64,000 bases of DNA from Polytrichum commune (Eukaryota > Streptophyta > Polytrichopsida > Polytrichales > Polytrichaceae), in assembly GCA_950295325.1 (NCBI GenBank), contig OX485806.1, forward strand, positions 29,762,001-29,826,000, in the 5' to 3' direction. Made by a program: the position numbers and the translations under genes. How positions within the stretch are numbered: the first letter of the stretch is position 1; every line of letters starts with the position of its first letter. Shown in pieces: positions 48,057-59,930 of the stretch. Under the pieces are notes generated by a model. It was given only the letters and a program-made list of their open reading frames with translations, made no database searches and was not told where the DNA came from.

Positions 48057-49185
48057 AATGAATAAAAAATCTCTGTGAATACCTAAGTCAAAGTAAATAT
48101 ATGGTGTACTTAGTGGCATAGAGCTTAAAATCGTCACAGAATTTCTGAATGTGTACAGTTAGAAAGTGTTGTTTTGGAGCTCAATTTTACCAGAGAACGC
48201 CCCAGAAATCTCTGTTGATGCCTAATATCAAGTATTGCATGGTGAAGTTAGTGCTAGAATGGAGGTCAGAATCACTCGAAAATGTTCAGAATTGTCACAT
48301 AATTTCTGAATGTGTATAGTTAAGAGAGGTGTTGTTACAGAGTTCAGTTTCATTGTCACGCAGGTGACTAGGGTTTAGGGTTTCGGTTTGCTTTGAAACC
48401 ACACATCAGAAAATACCACAAAAATCTCTGTGACAACCTCATTCCATGCATTGCTTGGCATGGAGCTCGGAATTGCTCAGAATTGTTTAGAATTGTTACA
48501 AAATGACATGGATGATTACAGTTAGAAGTGTTGTTTAGAAGTTCAGTCAAATCGTCCCGCAGGTGTCTAGGGTTTAGGTTTCCATTTGCTCTGATACTCC
48601 ACATCAGAGAACGCCACAAAAGTCTCTGAATACCTAATTCCAAGTAGCCTATGGAGTAGTTAGTGCCATAGAGGTGAGTATTGTTCGGAAATATTCAGAA
48701 TTGTCATAGAATATCTGAATGTACAGTTAGAAGTATTGTCTTGGAGCTTTATTTGGTTGTCCTGCAGGTGTCTAGGGTTTAGGTTTTCTATTTGTTCTGA
48801 AACTCCACATCAGAGAAACCACCAAAACTGTGTATGACCTGATTTGAATCAATACATGATGTGGTTAGTGGTATGGGGGTCAGAATTTCTTGGAATTTCT
48901 CGTAATTTCAGAGAATGATCTGAATGTTTACACTAGAAATGTTGTTTCGAAGCTCAATTTCATTATCCCGGAGGCATTTAGGGTTTAGGGCTTCCATTTA
49001 CTCTGAAACTCCACCTGAGATTGCCACAAAATCTGTGTGAACACTGAGTTCCAAGTGATCTGCACAGTTTACTTAGTAGCAGGGAGTTCAGCATTGCTTG
49101 AAATTGTTCAGAATTGTTGCAGAATGTTCTGAATGTGTACCGTTATTAGAAGTGTTGTTTTGGAGCTTAATTTCATGGTGTGAAG
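48057..49185 (+). repeat. Degenerate tandem array, about 5-6 units of roughly 200 bp
   Basis: Units restart near 48063, 48190, 48405, 48600, 48806 and 49011 with a (CACATCAGAGA)ACGCCACAAAAATCTCTGT-type phrase. They share TTCAGAATTGT, GAATGTGTACAGTTAGAAGTG, TTGTTTTGGAGCTCA and, in most, CTAGGGTTTAGG. The first unit overlaps the 3' UTR of the EI24-type gene including its AATAAA, so the array probably expanded from that 3' end. Unit-to-unit identity is modest. Confidence 0.75.
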
Positions 49186-50391
49186 TTAATGGCATGGAAG
49201 GTTGGTCACTCTGAAGGGTGATGCCATCATAGCGTTTCCAAGATCAATGATGAAATGATTTATCCCTGTACATCTTCTGCAGATGGTCTTTGGATTGGTT
49301 TGACAAGCATGGGATGACGTATGGGACATTCGGTGCTTCCTCGTCCAACAGCTAACCAAGCTTGAGGGTGATTTGGGGCTTCAAATCAATCAGCTCCAGG
49401 GAATTAAAGCTTTTCTTCCGAGAATTCACTCACTGTTCCAATCCTTGCAGTCAGATGTCTTACCTATGAAGGTGCAAGTGTCAACATGCTTCATTGGCTT
49501 TCCGAGAGATTTCGTAAGTGTCTAGTTGTAGTTGAAGGGGTTGTTGTGTGAACTGGTGAGACATGATGTTAGGAAATATAGCTCCAAGAATATTGATCGA
49601 TAGTTCTGGGAGTATGATATGCTTTGCTTTAAATTGCTGGGCGGTAGGAGCGCCTCAAATACTCCCAGGTAGAAAAAGAGTTTTGATTTCTTTTCCTATG
49701 TTAGTTTACATTGAAACAAAATTTTAAAACAGAAACTGTTCCGACACCCAAAACCGTCAGGGGTCTTTATATTCACATTGTAAACATTCTCAAATCAACC
49801 TCCACTTCTTATGCGATTATTATGAAAGATCTCGAGGATGTTCGTTTAGGGTACTGTCTTTATTTTAAGTGCTCCTACCTTTAATTCACGCTGGGCTGCT
49901 CTGCAACAACTTAAAAAGTGGCGGACAGTCTGCAGTCTAGAACACCCGTGCACCAAATGCTTTTTAAAACCGATAGTAATCCGGACGGAGAATTTTCTGA
50001 TGGTGTATTGTTTGATTTATGAATGCAAATGACACTTCTTTCACAAGAGAAAAATGAATTTTGCGAGTCATTAAAACATAAGAGATGCTGTTTCTCAAAG
50101 GACGTACTGCAGTTATAGACAAATCCCGTCACTCACGTAAATCTAATCTTCCATTAGCATGCAGAGTGGATATTCATGCATTATCGGCTCCTATAAGCAC
50201 ACACAAGATTCTCAACTTATCCACATACCAGAAAGCCACTTTTCTCACCGCATTTCGATTGAGATAATCACGTATACTACAAGACACAGAACACAATTCC
50301 AAGAATCACATGCTGGAGAAAAATCCAAGGCAAATTGCAAAGAATCTGCTTTTTGAAGTTATATGGCCAAAAATTAAACATGACACACTCA
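49186..50391. other. Intergenic region between the EI24-type gene and RPL5
   Basis: No confident exon. Its right part is the 3' UTR and downstream region of RPL5 on the minus strand. Both genes end towards this stretch, so they are convergent. Confidence 0.5.
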
Positions 50392-52658
50392 TCACTCATC
50401 GCCTGCATCATTGACGGCATTAAGACGAGTGACCAAAGCAGCTTGGCGCTCCTCATAGGTCAACTTTTGAATCTTCCACTTCCTCTTCTCAGCTGGTTTC
50501 TTCTTCTCAGTCTTTTGGGCAGCTGGGTCTGCACGGATAGCAGCATGCACCTTGGTGTACATATCCGCAAGACCATCGGCCTCAATCCCTTCCTTCAAGA
50601 GGCCGCTGAAGTGTGACTGGTACTTCTCTGGCTCGTCATCCTTCAAAAGCTGCATATAAAACACAAAACGAAAATCACTTCTCATACCATAGATCCAAGG
50701 CGAAGAAAATTTATAATCTCCAAAAACAAACCTACCCTGAAAAATATCCCTTCATTAGGTACTACTAGTCTACTGCTGATGTGAAGCGATTCTGAGTCCA
50801 GGGCATGCACTTTATCTATGTCTACATGTAAGACAATTCTATTGAAGAGGACAAAGATCTTAATCAAAGTATCTAACCTTCATGTAGTCTGCAATGTGAC
50901 CACCCAGAATGTACTTGCGGTGAGTGTCAGCATTCAAAGTCTTGTCCTCCTTGTTGAAGCCTGGGAACCTCTTCTCACTGTGAGGGATATCCAATCCTCC
51001 ATCCAAAGCTCCCTGTTTCACACAGAACGTTTAGAATATCTCTTGTTTCCCATACCTAAGTCAACAAGGAAACTACGCCAAATGAGGGCTAGGGCTATTC
51101 CTAAAAAGATACTGTTCCAACTGCACCCTGGCATGTAGAAATACCGTCAAACACGAAACCCATCACTCTAGCCAGCATCATTGACGGCATTTCTGAATGA
51201 CATCTTGACATCGAAAATCAGGCAGTATCAAACAGTACAGTAACACTACAAATCCCCATGCAAACAAAAGATTCTTCCTGTATGCCACTGGTGCAAGTAG
51301 GAATACCTTCAAAGCACCGAACACCCGGTTTCCGGTGGTAGTCCTGACAAGACCAACATCCAAAAGAGCCCTGAATGGCCTCTTTCCTTCTCCTTCTTCA
51401 ACATTGTAGTCCTCACCGGTGGCCTGTCCAAACCAGGTAGAAAACCCACTATTAAATTTCTACCAGATTTACACCTACCAATCAAGGATGACATACAATA
51501 TCAAACAGGACACTAATGTGAGACACGAGGAAAAATACACCAAAAAAACCCTCAATTTAAGAATCGTCTGAAAACCCTAATACAACAGCAAAGCAGTCAG
51601 ACAGTCATCCAGATGAGTAGGATGTGTAACGAATGAGCAGTACTGCCAGTGACAACTTACAGTTTCGTTACCGACGTAGTCTTCATCTAGCTCGAAATTC
51701 TTCAAATGACGACGAGCCAACAGAAGACCCGTGCAGTAAGCTGCATGGAGTTTTCATGGAAGTCAGCACCAGCACATAAAAGGCCCCAAATCCCCTTGCA
51801 GAACAACATCAGCATCCAAGAAGGACACAGAGGGATAAAGTCGTACCAGCGGCGTAGTTGGTGAGGCCACCCTTCAACCCGTACCGTGGCAGCTCATGAG
51901 CATAGGCGGAAGTAAGAACAATGTCACCAGCGAGAGTGGCATAGGTGATTTGTGCCACGATATCCTTGTTGGTCTGATAACACAGTCAAGGTGCAACGAC
52001 CAAGCTCCACGAATACGCATCTCACATAAAGACCCCAAAATTCAAGCACGCAAACTCTTCTAACCTAATGCAGACCACTTCCTACACGGAAACCTAAACA
52101 CTACAAATGGAATCTTGCCGCTCGAATTCTTGGAAGCAATAGCGCATAAACATAAAACCCCTAAGACCATAAAACCCTAAAAACTGATAAGCTCGACTTT
52201 ACAATCGACAGTCGTCTCCGGACCTGGTTAACTTCTTAAGAGGATACGAATCTCACGACATACCGATACTTCGGTGTGTTGTACTTGTTCTTATCCTGAG
52301 TGGTCAGGCGGATCCTAGCACGGTAGTCGGTCTTACCGGCTGCAGAAAAATTAGGTCAAATGAGTAACCAGACGGACCAAATGCACATAAACCTTCTCAC
52401 AACCAAATGATCAGCCTCAGGAAAGAGAAAAAACATCCAGTCTGAAGATGATGATGATGATGATTTAACTCACCTCTCCTTCTTTTGTACTTGACCTGAA
52501 ACCTCTTGAAGTAGGCCTTCGTCTTGTTGGGCTTCACAAAAGCCTGAGACAAAACACGTACAGCAAGTTTTTCAACAATGAGCTATGATGATGGAGAGGT
52601 GTTTACGAAGCAAATGTGAAAGAAACAACATGCAAAAGTAAGGGACGGCACTCACCAT
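50392..52658 (-). CDS. RPL5: 60S ribosomal protein L5 (uL18), 8 coding exons, 293 aa
   Basis: Cytosolic large-subunit protein that binds 5S rRNA. Coding exons on the minus strand: 52658-52656 (only ATG), 52543-52474, 52339-52248, 51973-51847, 51740-51661, 51423-51307, 51012-50878 and 50649-50392. All junctions are GT-AG and the phases join into 293 codons. Family landmarks in order: [20 protein letters not shown], then [22 protein letters not shown], a TNKDI segment, [62 protein letters not shown] and [16 protein letters not shown]. Length and basic composition fit plant L5 (about 300 aa). The first intron interrupts directly after ATG, and a telo-box lies upstream. No damage is seen, so it should be functional. 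Confidence 0.97.
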
Positions 52659-52784
52659 GGCTGGCGACAACGCAAGAGACCAGCGCTAGGGCACCTGGAG
52701 CGAGGCGCTTCAAAGAGAGAGGCAGAGAGAGGTGGAGCAAACCCTTACAGGAAACCCAATGCCCATCCTCGCCGTCCGATTGCA

Positions 52785-52792
52785 AAACCCTA
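52785..52792 (-). promoter_or_regulatory. Telo-box upstream of RPL5
   Basis: AAACCCTA (plus strand; minus TAGGGTTT) lies about 127 bp upstream of the RPL5 ATG. Telo-boxes are frequent in promoters and leaders of plant ribosomal protein genes. Confidence 0.7.
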
Positions 52793-52999
52793 CTCCCTTG
52801 GATCTGCCCTAAACTGCTCGTCGTTCCCCTCTACGTTCCCCTGAGGTTCCCTACGGTTCTCTCTCAAGTCCCCATGGCCATAATCCACACTTGCTTCTTC
52901 TTCTTCTTCCGATGTTTCTTTATTTCTTTCTTTGACTTTTATTTGGTAAGGTATGAGGTGGGCCTTCTGTGGTTCCTCAGGCTTTTGAAGCCTAACACT

Positions 53000-54516
53000 T
53001 TGACATGATTTCCGTCGCATTCAACTAGTGAAAAATGTTTATTGATTGCACAATGATTTTCGCATTGGTGATTTACACATGTATTTATACAAATCTACAT
53101 ACGGAAGTTAGATTCGTTTTTCTTGTTACAAGTGGATGCATATGTCGTCTACTATCACAAAATAAAACGAGCAAAAAAACATCTCATTAGCATCCCTATC
53201 CACCCTTCCAAAACTTATCATTTGGAGTAAAACATCCTCATGGGACATTGTGAGGTAAATAGCGTGACAAAATATGTCATCACATTGTAGGCAAGGCAAA
53301 GCAATGCTCTGTAATTTGGGCTTCCTAAAAAGTCTTCGGCCCCGACCTTGGGCCACCTTGGGCTAGGGCCCTTGCTTCTTTAGAAAGCCCTCCCCAAAGG
53401 GCATCACCCTTACACCTACAGATTATGGGGTTGATCTCATGTCAAAGGTGCTCCGTGAAGAATTATATGTAATTTTAAGTTGGATTTTAAACAATCAAGT
53501 TATGAAGGATGAATTTCAAGTTATATCCTTTGCGGTTGGAACATGCAATGATGTCATTGATCATCACCCATGCTTGGTAGACCCTTTTTGAGTCTACATA
53601 TGAGCTTGCAACTATGATCAAGGTGAAGCATCTCTCAATTACACCCACCCAATCCATGGGGAGGTCACTCAGTAGGATTTTTGTGTACCACGTGCGGCGG
53701 AGGGGTATTTGTTTAGGGGCTATTTACCTCCAAGGCGTGAATTAAAAGCTCCCTATAATTACATAATATTCTAAAATGGCCTATTTTTTGGTACCCTACC
53801 ATTACTTATAATGCCCATGTCATTGAAATTTTTTGTAGTCTATATTCCTTTTATTTAAAAAAATTGAATTTAAGAATGTATGCAATGCAAAAGTGATGGG
53901 AAAAGCATGGCAACAAAAAAATATAAAAATTACGTATCATTGCAAAAACCAAGTACAAAACCTTAAAGTGAAAAACTTAAAGTGGATCGTTTCAGACCTG
54001 CTCTTCAAGGTTTCCGCATCAGATCACGCAGCCTGGCTAAAAAACTCTACACAAGATTGGAGAAGAGGATGACGACAAGCAATCCTAAACCCTAAACACA
54101 ACGGTGAGGCTCAAATGTTGTGCACAAACGGGCGCCCTACAATCGGGTTGAAGAGTTTCAAAAGAGAAGGGGAGAAAAACCACCAAGAGAAGTCGGGCAT
54201 AGAGTTAGGCTTCCAATTTCATCCATTTTTGGGTGAATGATGAGTAATTTTTCATCCATCCCTCGTGAGGCATGCGTACAAAATTGATTCTACTAAACAT
54301 ACATCCTAAGATCCTTATTTTGAACCCCTATATCATTTTTACTAAAAGGGAATGGCCCATATTTTATACCTGTCTATTTTACTTGTAATGGGCTTATGTA
54401 CTTTTAATGGACCCTTCATTATTTGGAATTATTTTATAATTTTTATGTCAAATGATTTTAATCCTCCCTATATTATGCCGCACGTCGTTTTTAAAATGCA
54501 CTAAGTGACCTCCCCG

Positions 54517-54554
<38 letters not shown>

Positions 54555-57500
54555 CGAGAACATTGTGTTCTAAAAATAGATTGTTTGCTTGATTTTGATT
54601 TCGACATAGAGTGGGCCTAAGCATTATGTCGTCATAAGACACTCACAGTTGTAATTGGCCAACTATATATGTTGCAACAACTTATCATGCTAGTTATCAC
54701 ACTATTAAGGGTTACGTGTATTAGTGAGTTTCAAGCAATCCAAACCATCCATATTAATAACCTCCACACATCAAATTCAAAACAAAACATCATTTTTGAT
54801 AACCTTGAGTCATGATGATAGAAATGACAACAATAGATCCGTCTAATCTCAAAGGTGTGTCATGTTGTGCCCCTTGTGTGTCCCCTCCACTTCCCTTAAG
54901 CCATGGTCCCCGAGTCTAGAGTATTGAGGGACTGAAACCCAACCATTGTTTTCTTGGAAGAGTTCAAGAGTTTAACAAGCGTATGCACCACTTAAGGATT
55001 GACATTATGGTCAAGAAGTAAAACACTTTGGACTTTGATTATGGACTTGGACTTAATATTGAACCCAATCTTGAAGTTCGGTTTCCTAAACTAGCTCATC
55101 ACGTGAAAACTTGTTTACTACAATAACTCATTGCCACTTGTTCATTGCATCCCATGGTGAGAAAATATAAAAACTTAACTCATTTTAATTGTCAACCAAA
55201 GGCCATGTTTTCTTGTGTTTGGCAACCCAAAATCTCCAAGTTGAACTACCAAGTTTACTTGTTCCATATCATCGGAGGTTTATGATGCCAACCACAACCA
55301 AAAACCTATGATTGACAACCAAATAAAAGGATCTATATATTTTTTTGCCATGAGATGCATTAAACAAGTTGCAACATATGGTTGTAGTGGACAAGTTTTC
55401 CTCTTAGTGTAAGAGGAGCTTCTTCTTAAGTTGATACCAATACAAAGTCTTTGGTATAATTTTTATTTGATTATCATATACAACCATCTTAGTGCTCAAA
55501 GCTAACGATTTCAAACTTTTTAAATCATGCGATATGCTACTATCTATACAACACCCCTCATTCATTACAAATTTTGACATCCGACTTCTATAGTACCCAT
55601 CCAGTTTATCTTCGTTAGTTTGCCATTTAGGGTTGTTTAAGAAGGTCATGCCTAATATTGTAGACACAAAAAACCCCACCTTAATTGCACCATGTTCTTC
55701 TTTCTATTAGATGAATAACACATTTACTCAAATCCAACCAAATCTCTTGCCCAAATCATGTGTCTATCATGATATTTATCTCAATCAACTCCACATGTCC
55801 AAATGACTTGTTGGTTGATGTATATTTGTGTTTGTGTTTTTATTGTATCTTTTATAAAACTCTTGAGAGCATTTAATCAAATCATGTCATTTGGAAGATT
55901 GACTTGCAAAGTTAGTGCATCAAATACCACCTTTGTGATGTAAATAGAGATATTTGATGGATGAATAAATCTTCTAACCACATGCGTCAGTGTGTAAGCA
56001 GAGGATGATGGGAGCAAGACAACTCTCAGTTGAAGATGAATGGATTGGAGTTAGACAACTCAAAGTTGGCAACATGTGCATTGGAGTTAGACCACTCTCC
56101 ATAGAGGACTTAAAAATCTATCGAGTAGATCTAATTATGAAATAGATAGTATAATATTACTAAAGACAAACTACTAGTTCCTATGGTGTGGGAACCTAGG
56201 AGAATAAGGCTTGGGGGAGAGAAGGTGGAAGCCCTCTTTTGTTGAAATCTCTTCCCTATGGTTGGGTGGCTGAGCTTAGACCAAGATATAATTGATCTAT
56301 GATTTTACTTTGATGTTATTAAGAAAAAAACCGAGTTTCTTCAACTCACCATTGGATCGATAGTTGATTATTATGAAAGTTGGTGGCAAACCTGTGGGAG
56401 GTTTGTTACACCTTCCCTGTCCAAAAATACAATCCATGCACAATTTTATTATGTGTTATAACACTAATTACTGGAGCTATGAAGCTCCCTATTCTATTTG
56501 GAGTTCCTACCTTCATTAGGATTGTGGTGATATAGTTCTATAAGTGATAAGTACATTGTGTTGTTGAATGCTATTTTTATTTATTGATACATGTTGTAGA
56601 GGTTGTGACTTATAGAAAACGAGTCAATTTGTGTTCAATATGCTCATTCCCTAGTACGTATTTAATCAAAAGTGTTGATTTTATCAAGTTTCATCATGAT
56701 TCACTACACCTTTTCCAACATGTACTCGATCGTGACGTACTTAATTATAGCTTGACATATTTCCAAAATCTAGACTTTTTGGTGGTTTCAATTCAATTGG
56801 CAGACTTATTGATACACTTCTAATACTTTCAAATTTTTAGGGGAGATATGTGAATCCTTGATGCTTACTTGAATGTTATGCTATTAAGATATGATGCGAA
56901 AATCATATTATTCTATATTTTTTAGTGTTAACTACATAAATGTTGATTAATGAAAATATAATCAAAACAAATGTTGTAATATTATTAAAATCAACCTTGC
57001 ATATTCTATTGCAATATCTTACCATACAATCCTATCGTAGGATCCTCTAATAGAACTCAATATGTTATAGTTTTGGACGAGGACTTAGTTTGATATGACT
57101 TGAATATCAATCAACTCCGCTATGTGAATGTAAGTTGATTGTGATGTGAAGGTTCTTGCATGGTATATAGACTCGAATGGTTCTTCAATACCATCAAATA
57201 CCCATACCATAATAAAGTTATTTGTACAATGTCTCAAAGAGGAACAAAGTTGTGGGTTCGATCCTTCTTTGAGACAACTTTCTACCAAATGCTCCTTAGG
57301 TTGTCATGTATTGGAGCCTTTTTTTGAAAGTTGGGTGAAACTTCTAGGAACTCCTCATTCCACCTCTCAAACTTTGAGAAAATTTTAGGATCTAAAATAG
57401 GGTATGTTCATGGTACTTGCTATTCTAACTCCTAGCTAGATTGGGCTATGCAAGGCTAGCTTGGCCCACCCATCCTAGTAGGACAAGCTAGAAAGTTGGT

Positions 57501-57918
57501 TATAAATAGCCTTACCACCACTCTTTGTGTCTAGCAATTCAAGCATCAAGAAAAACTTGGGTGACTTTGTGTTAATTGTCATAAACTTAGGGTTTGGGAC
57601 TAAACCCATGGTTTCATTTGCTTTTACTTTACGAATACACTCTAAACTATGTAATATCACACTTGTGGCAACCAAAATGCACATGATGTTAAGAATTTTT
57701 TGTAGTGCTAACATGGATGCCTAATAGAAGAGAATGAGTGCAGCATGTGACATTATGGAAAAATACAAAGTCAACATTGCAATAATGACAATGTGATGCG
57801 TACGAGTTTGTGGTTTAATTGTATTCTTTGGTGCAATTTAGTGTCAAAACTCATGATATATGGAGGGAAACGTGACAATAAGGAGTGAGATTTAAGTTGA
57901 GAACATTTGTAACTATTT
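53000..57918. other. Gene desert
   Basis: No exon set or domain recognised. The CT microsatellite at 54520-54552 generates an artificial Arg-Glu repeat frame on the minus strand. Other open frames are under 95 codons and lack motifs. Confidence 0.55.
54520..54552. repeat. (CT)n microsatellite
   Basis: About 16 uninterrupted CT dinucleotides. Confidence 0.95.
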
Positions 57919-58232
57919 TGTATTTTTGATCAAGTTTTTGCAAGTTTTTAACATTTGACACACAAAAACTTGCACACAAATAAAAATGCACGTCAATTGA
58001 CACGCATTATTTAGAATTTGACATGTCGTGTGACTTGTGACGAAAAAACCCACACGTCAATCAACATGTTAGAAATTGAAATAACACGTAGTACGTACTA
58101 GGCATGTGACATCAAGGTGACATTTTGAAGAAAATGTAGATGTCAATTGACATTCATTTTTTTTTTTGGAAAACGTCACGTCACACTTTGGATTTGAAGT
58201 TGCATGTCAAATGAAATTTGTCAAACACACAC
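57919..58232. mobile_element. About 314-bp MITE, copy 2
   Basis: Diverged direct relative of 16719-17028, with the same TGTATTTTTGA...TTTGTCAAACACACA ends and TTGACA-rich interior. It lies 165 bp left of the 947-bp element. Confidence 0.65.
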
Positions 58233-58396
58233 ACCACATCCGTTCCCTAGGGTTTCGGGGATATAAGAGAAGGAGTGACATTAAGAAGGTTGATATTACG
58301 GAGTTTATAGTGCAGCGTAACTCTAATGACATCAATAAATCCTTAACATAGATATCTGAATAGTATAACAAAAAGACCATACCAGTCCAACTCTAA

Positions 58397-59343
58397 TACC
58401 GTAGTTTACTAGCAGGTTCGGCAACTTGCTGCCTAACATTTAATTAAAGTTCAAAAAGTAGGTTCGGCACCTAAAAATAATATATTCACATTTTCAGCAA
58501 TTTTCTCTTTTAAATTTTAAAAATTCGGCTTAAATTCATTTTTAATTTTCTATTTAAGCTTATATCTTGTACATCTCTCTTGCATTGAATGACAACTAAG
58601 ATGTAAGTGAAGAGATGAGAATGCTCTGTGCTTTATGCAAGTAGAGTGGAGTTGTGTTCAACAATGCATATGGGATATGTAAACTTTGAGGTGAAGCACC
58701 TAGTTAGACTTCATTTTTATAACACGCATAACTTTTGCATAGAGTCTTCAAATGACATAAAATTTGTTGAAGGTGAAAGATTACTTGATTTCTAAACTTT
58801 TCTTAGACCAACAAAATTCCAAAAAAGTTGATCTTCTATGCACAAATGAGCTCCGAAAAACTGTTATGGACGCATTTTAATTTTTTGATCTTTACACGGC
58901 TGCAATGTTTTGTCCATATCTTTTGCATAAAGACTTATTTTGACACAAAACTTGTTGGAGGTGGAAGAAGGATTGATTTCTCAACTTTTGTTAGTTGGAC
59001 AAAATTCTGTAAAACTTCATCTTCTATGCTCAATTGGACTCCAAAAATTTGTGTACAACACATTTGAAAAGCCTCACCTAGAATCTTGCTACATCTTAAC
59101 CCATATTCTTTGTGGACTAATGTAAGTGAGCTTGATTACAAAAGGAGCACCTTCTCTCCTTCAAAATTCACATATGCTTTTATTGTAAGTAAAACTCTAG
59201 TGAGAAGTAAAAATTTCTTACTTTTCGGCAATTTTGAAAAATAAATAATTTTATTTTGGGCAAAAAATGCCAATAATATTTCAAAATTTTAGGCATCTAT
59301 TTTTAGAATTATTTTGTGCCGAACCTGCTATTTAACTACGGTA
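58397..59343. mobile_element. 947-bp TA-flanked TIR transposon, copy 2
   Basis: Same termini, orientation and length as 2610-3556. Internal differences are scattered substitutions and small compensating indels, roughly 30-40 in all by eye. TA lies on both sides. Confidence 0.75.
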
Positions 59344-59662
59344 CATATCTTTAAGAGGATGCATAGGAGTTTATCATCCATCCTAGTACTGAGGATGGAT
59401 GAGAGAGGCCAAACCTCATCCTTCAAGGAATGCAACGGTCAACCTCCGCTCGTCCCATCGCCAGGACATGCCGCTCGCCCTTTCACCCACACAAATTTCA
59501 CAGGAATCCGGTGGCCAAGGTCATCCGAACAAACAAGCAGATGGACTCAATTCGAACTTCCAAGTAAAGAAATATTTAACAATTCATAGAAATCCTCATC
59601 ACATATTAACGATTCGGCGAACAAAAGATACACAAAGGATTGCATCATTAGCATCTACTTAC
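59344..59662. other. Short spacer, possibly part of a broken divergent gene
   Basis: It follows the transposon end. A 135-codon plus-strand frame (59399-59806) has no motif. On the minus strand this would be the intron downstream of the candidate exon 59737-59663. Confidence 0.35.
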
Positions 59663-59737
59663 CATTACATTACATTTTCGATACAAGTTTCTTTTGCAGC
59701 TTATGAAATCGGTGGAGGATTGAAGGAAGGAAGCCAT
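59663..59737 (-). CDS. Candidate first exon of a divergent minus-strand gene (25 codons)
   Basis: An ATG at 59737 opens a 25-codon frame starting MASFLQSST and ending exactly at a strong donor (ATG, then GTAAGTAG). The Ser/Arg-containing start recalls organelle transit peptides. No following exon could be linked before the transposon at 59343, so this may be a truncated gene or chance. The ATG lies 193 bp from the start codon of the plus-strand gene at 59931. Confidence 0.2.
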
Positions 59738-59930
59738 TTCTCTTGCTCCTCGCCACATCGAAACACGTCCAATGTAGTGCGCGAAGAATCTGGAATAAGA
59801 AAATAGTGTACCATATATACGTGTTTGTTGGCAGACGAGGATTTAACATTCTGGTGGACCTCTCGCTAAGATTTCTTAAGGTGAAGTAGTGTTCTTGTTT
59901 TTGGTGTGAGGGCAAAGGTGATCCTACGAA

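Noticed and set aside
52616-53008. 130-codon plus-strand frame opposite the RPL5 start
   Set aside because: Antisense to the RPL5 first exon, leader and promoter, with a T-rich hydrophobic tail and no motif.
54448-54642. 64-codon minus-strand frame with Arg-Glu repeats
   Set aside because: Produced by the CT microsatellite.
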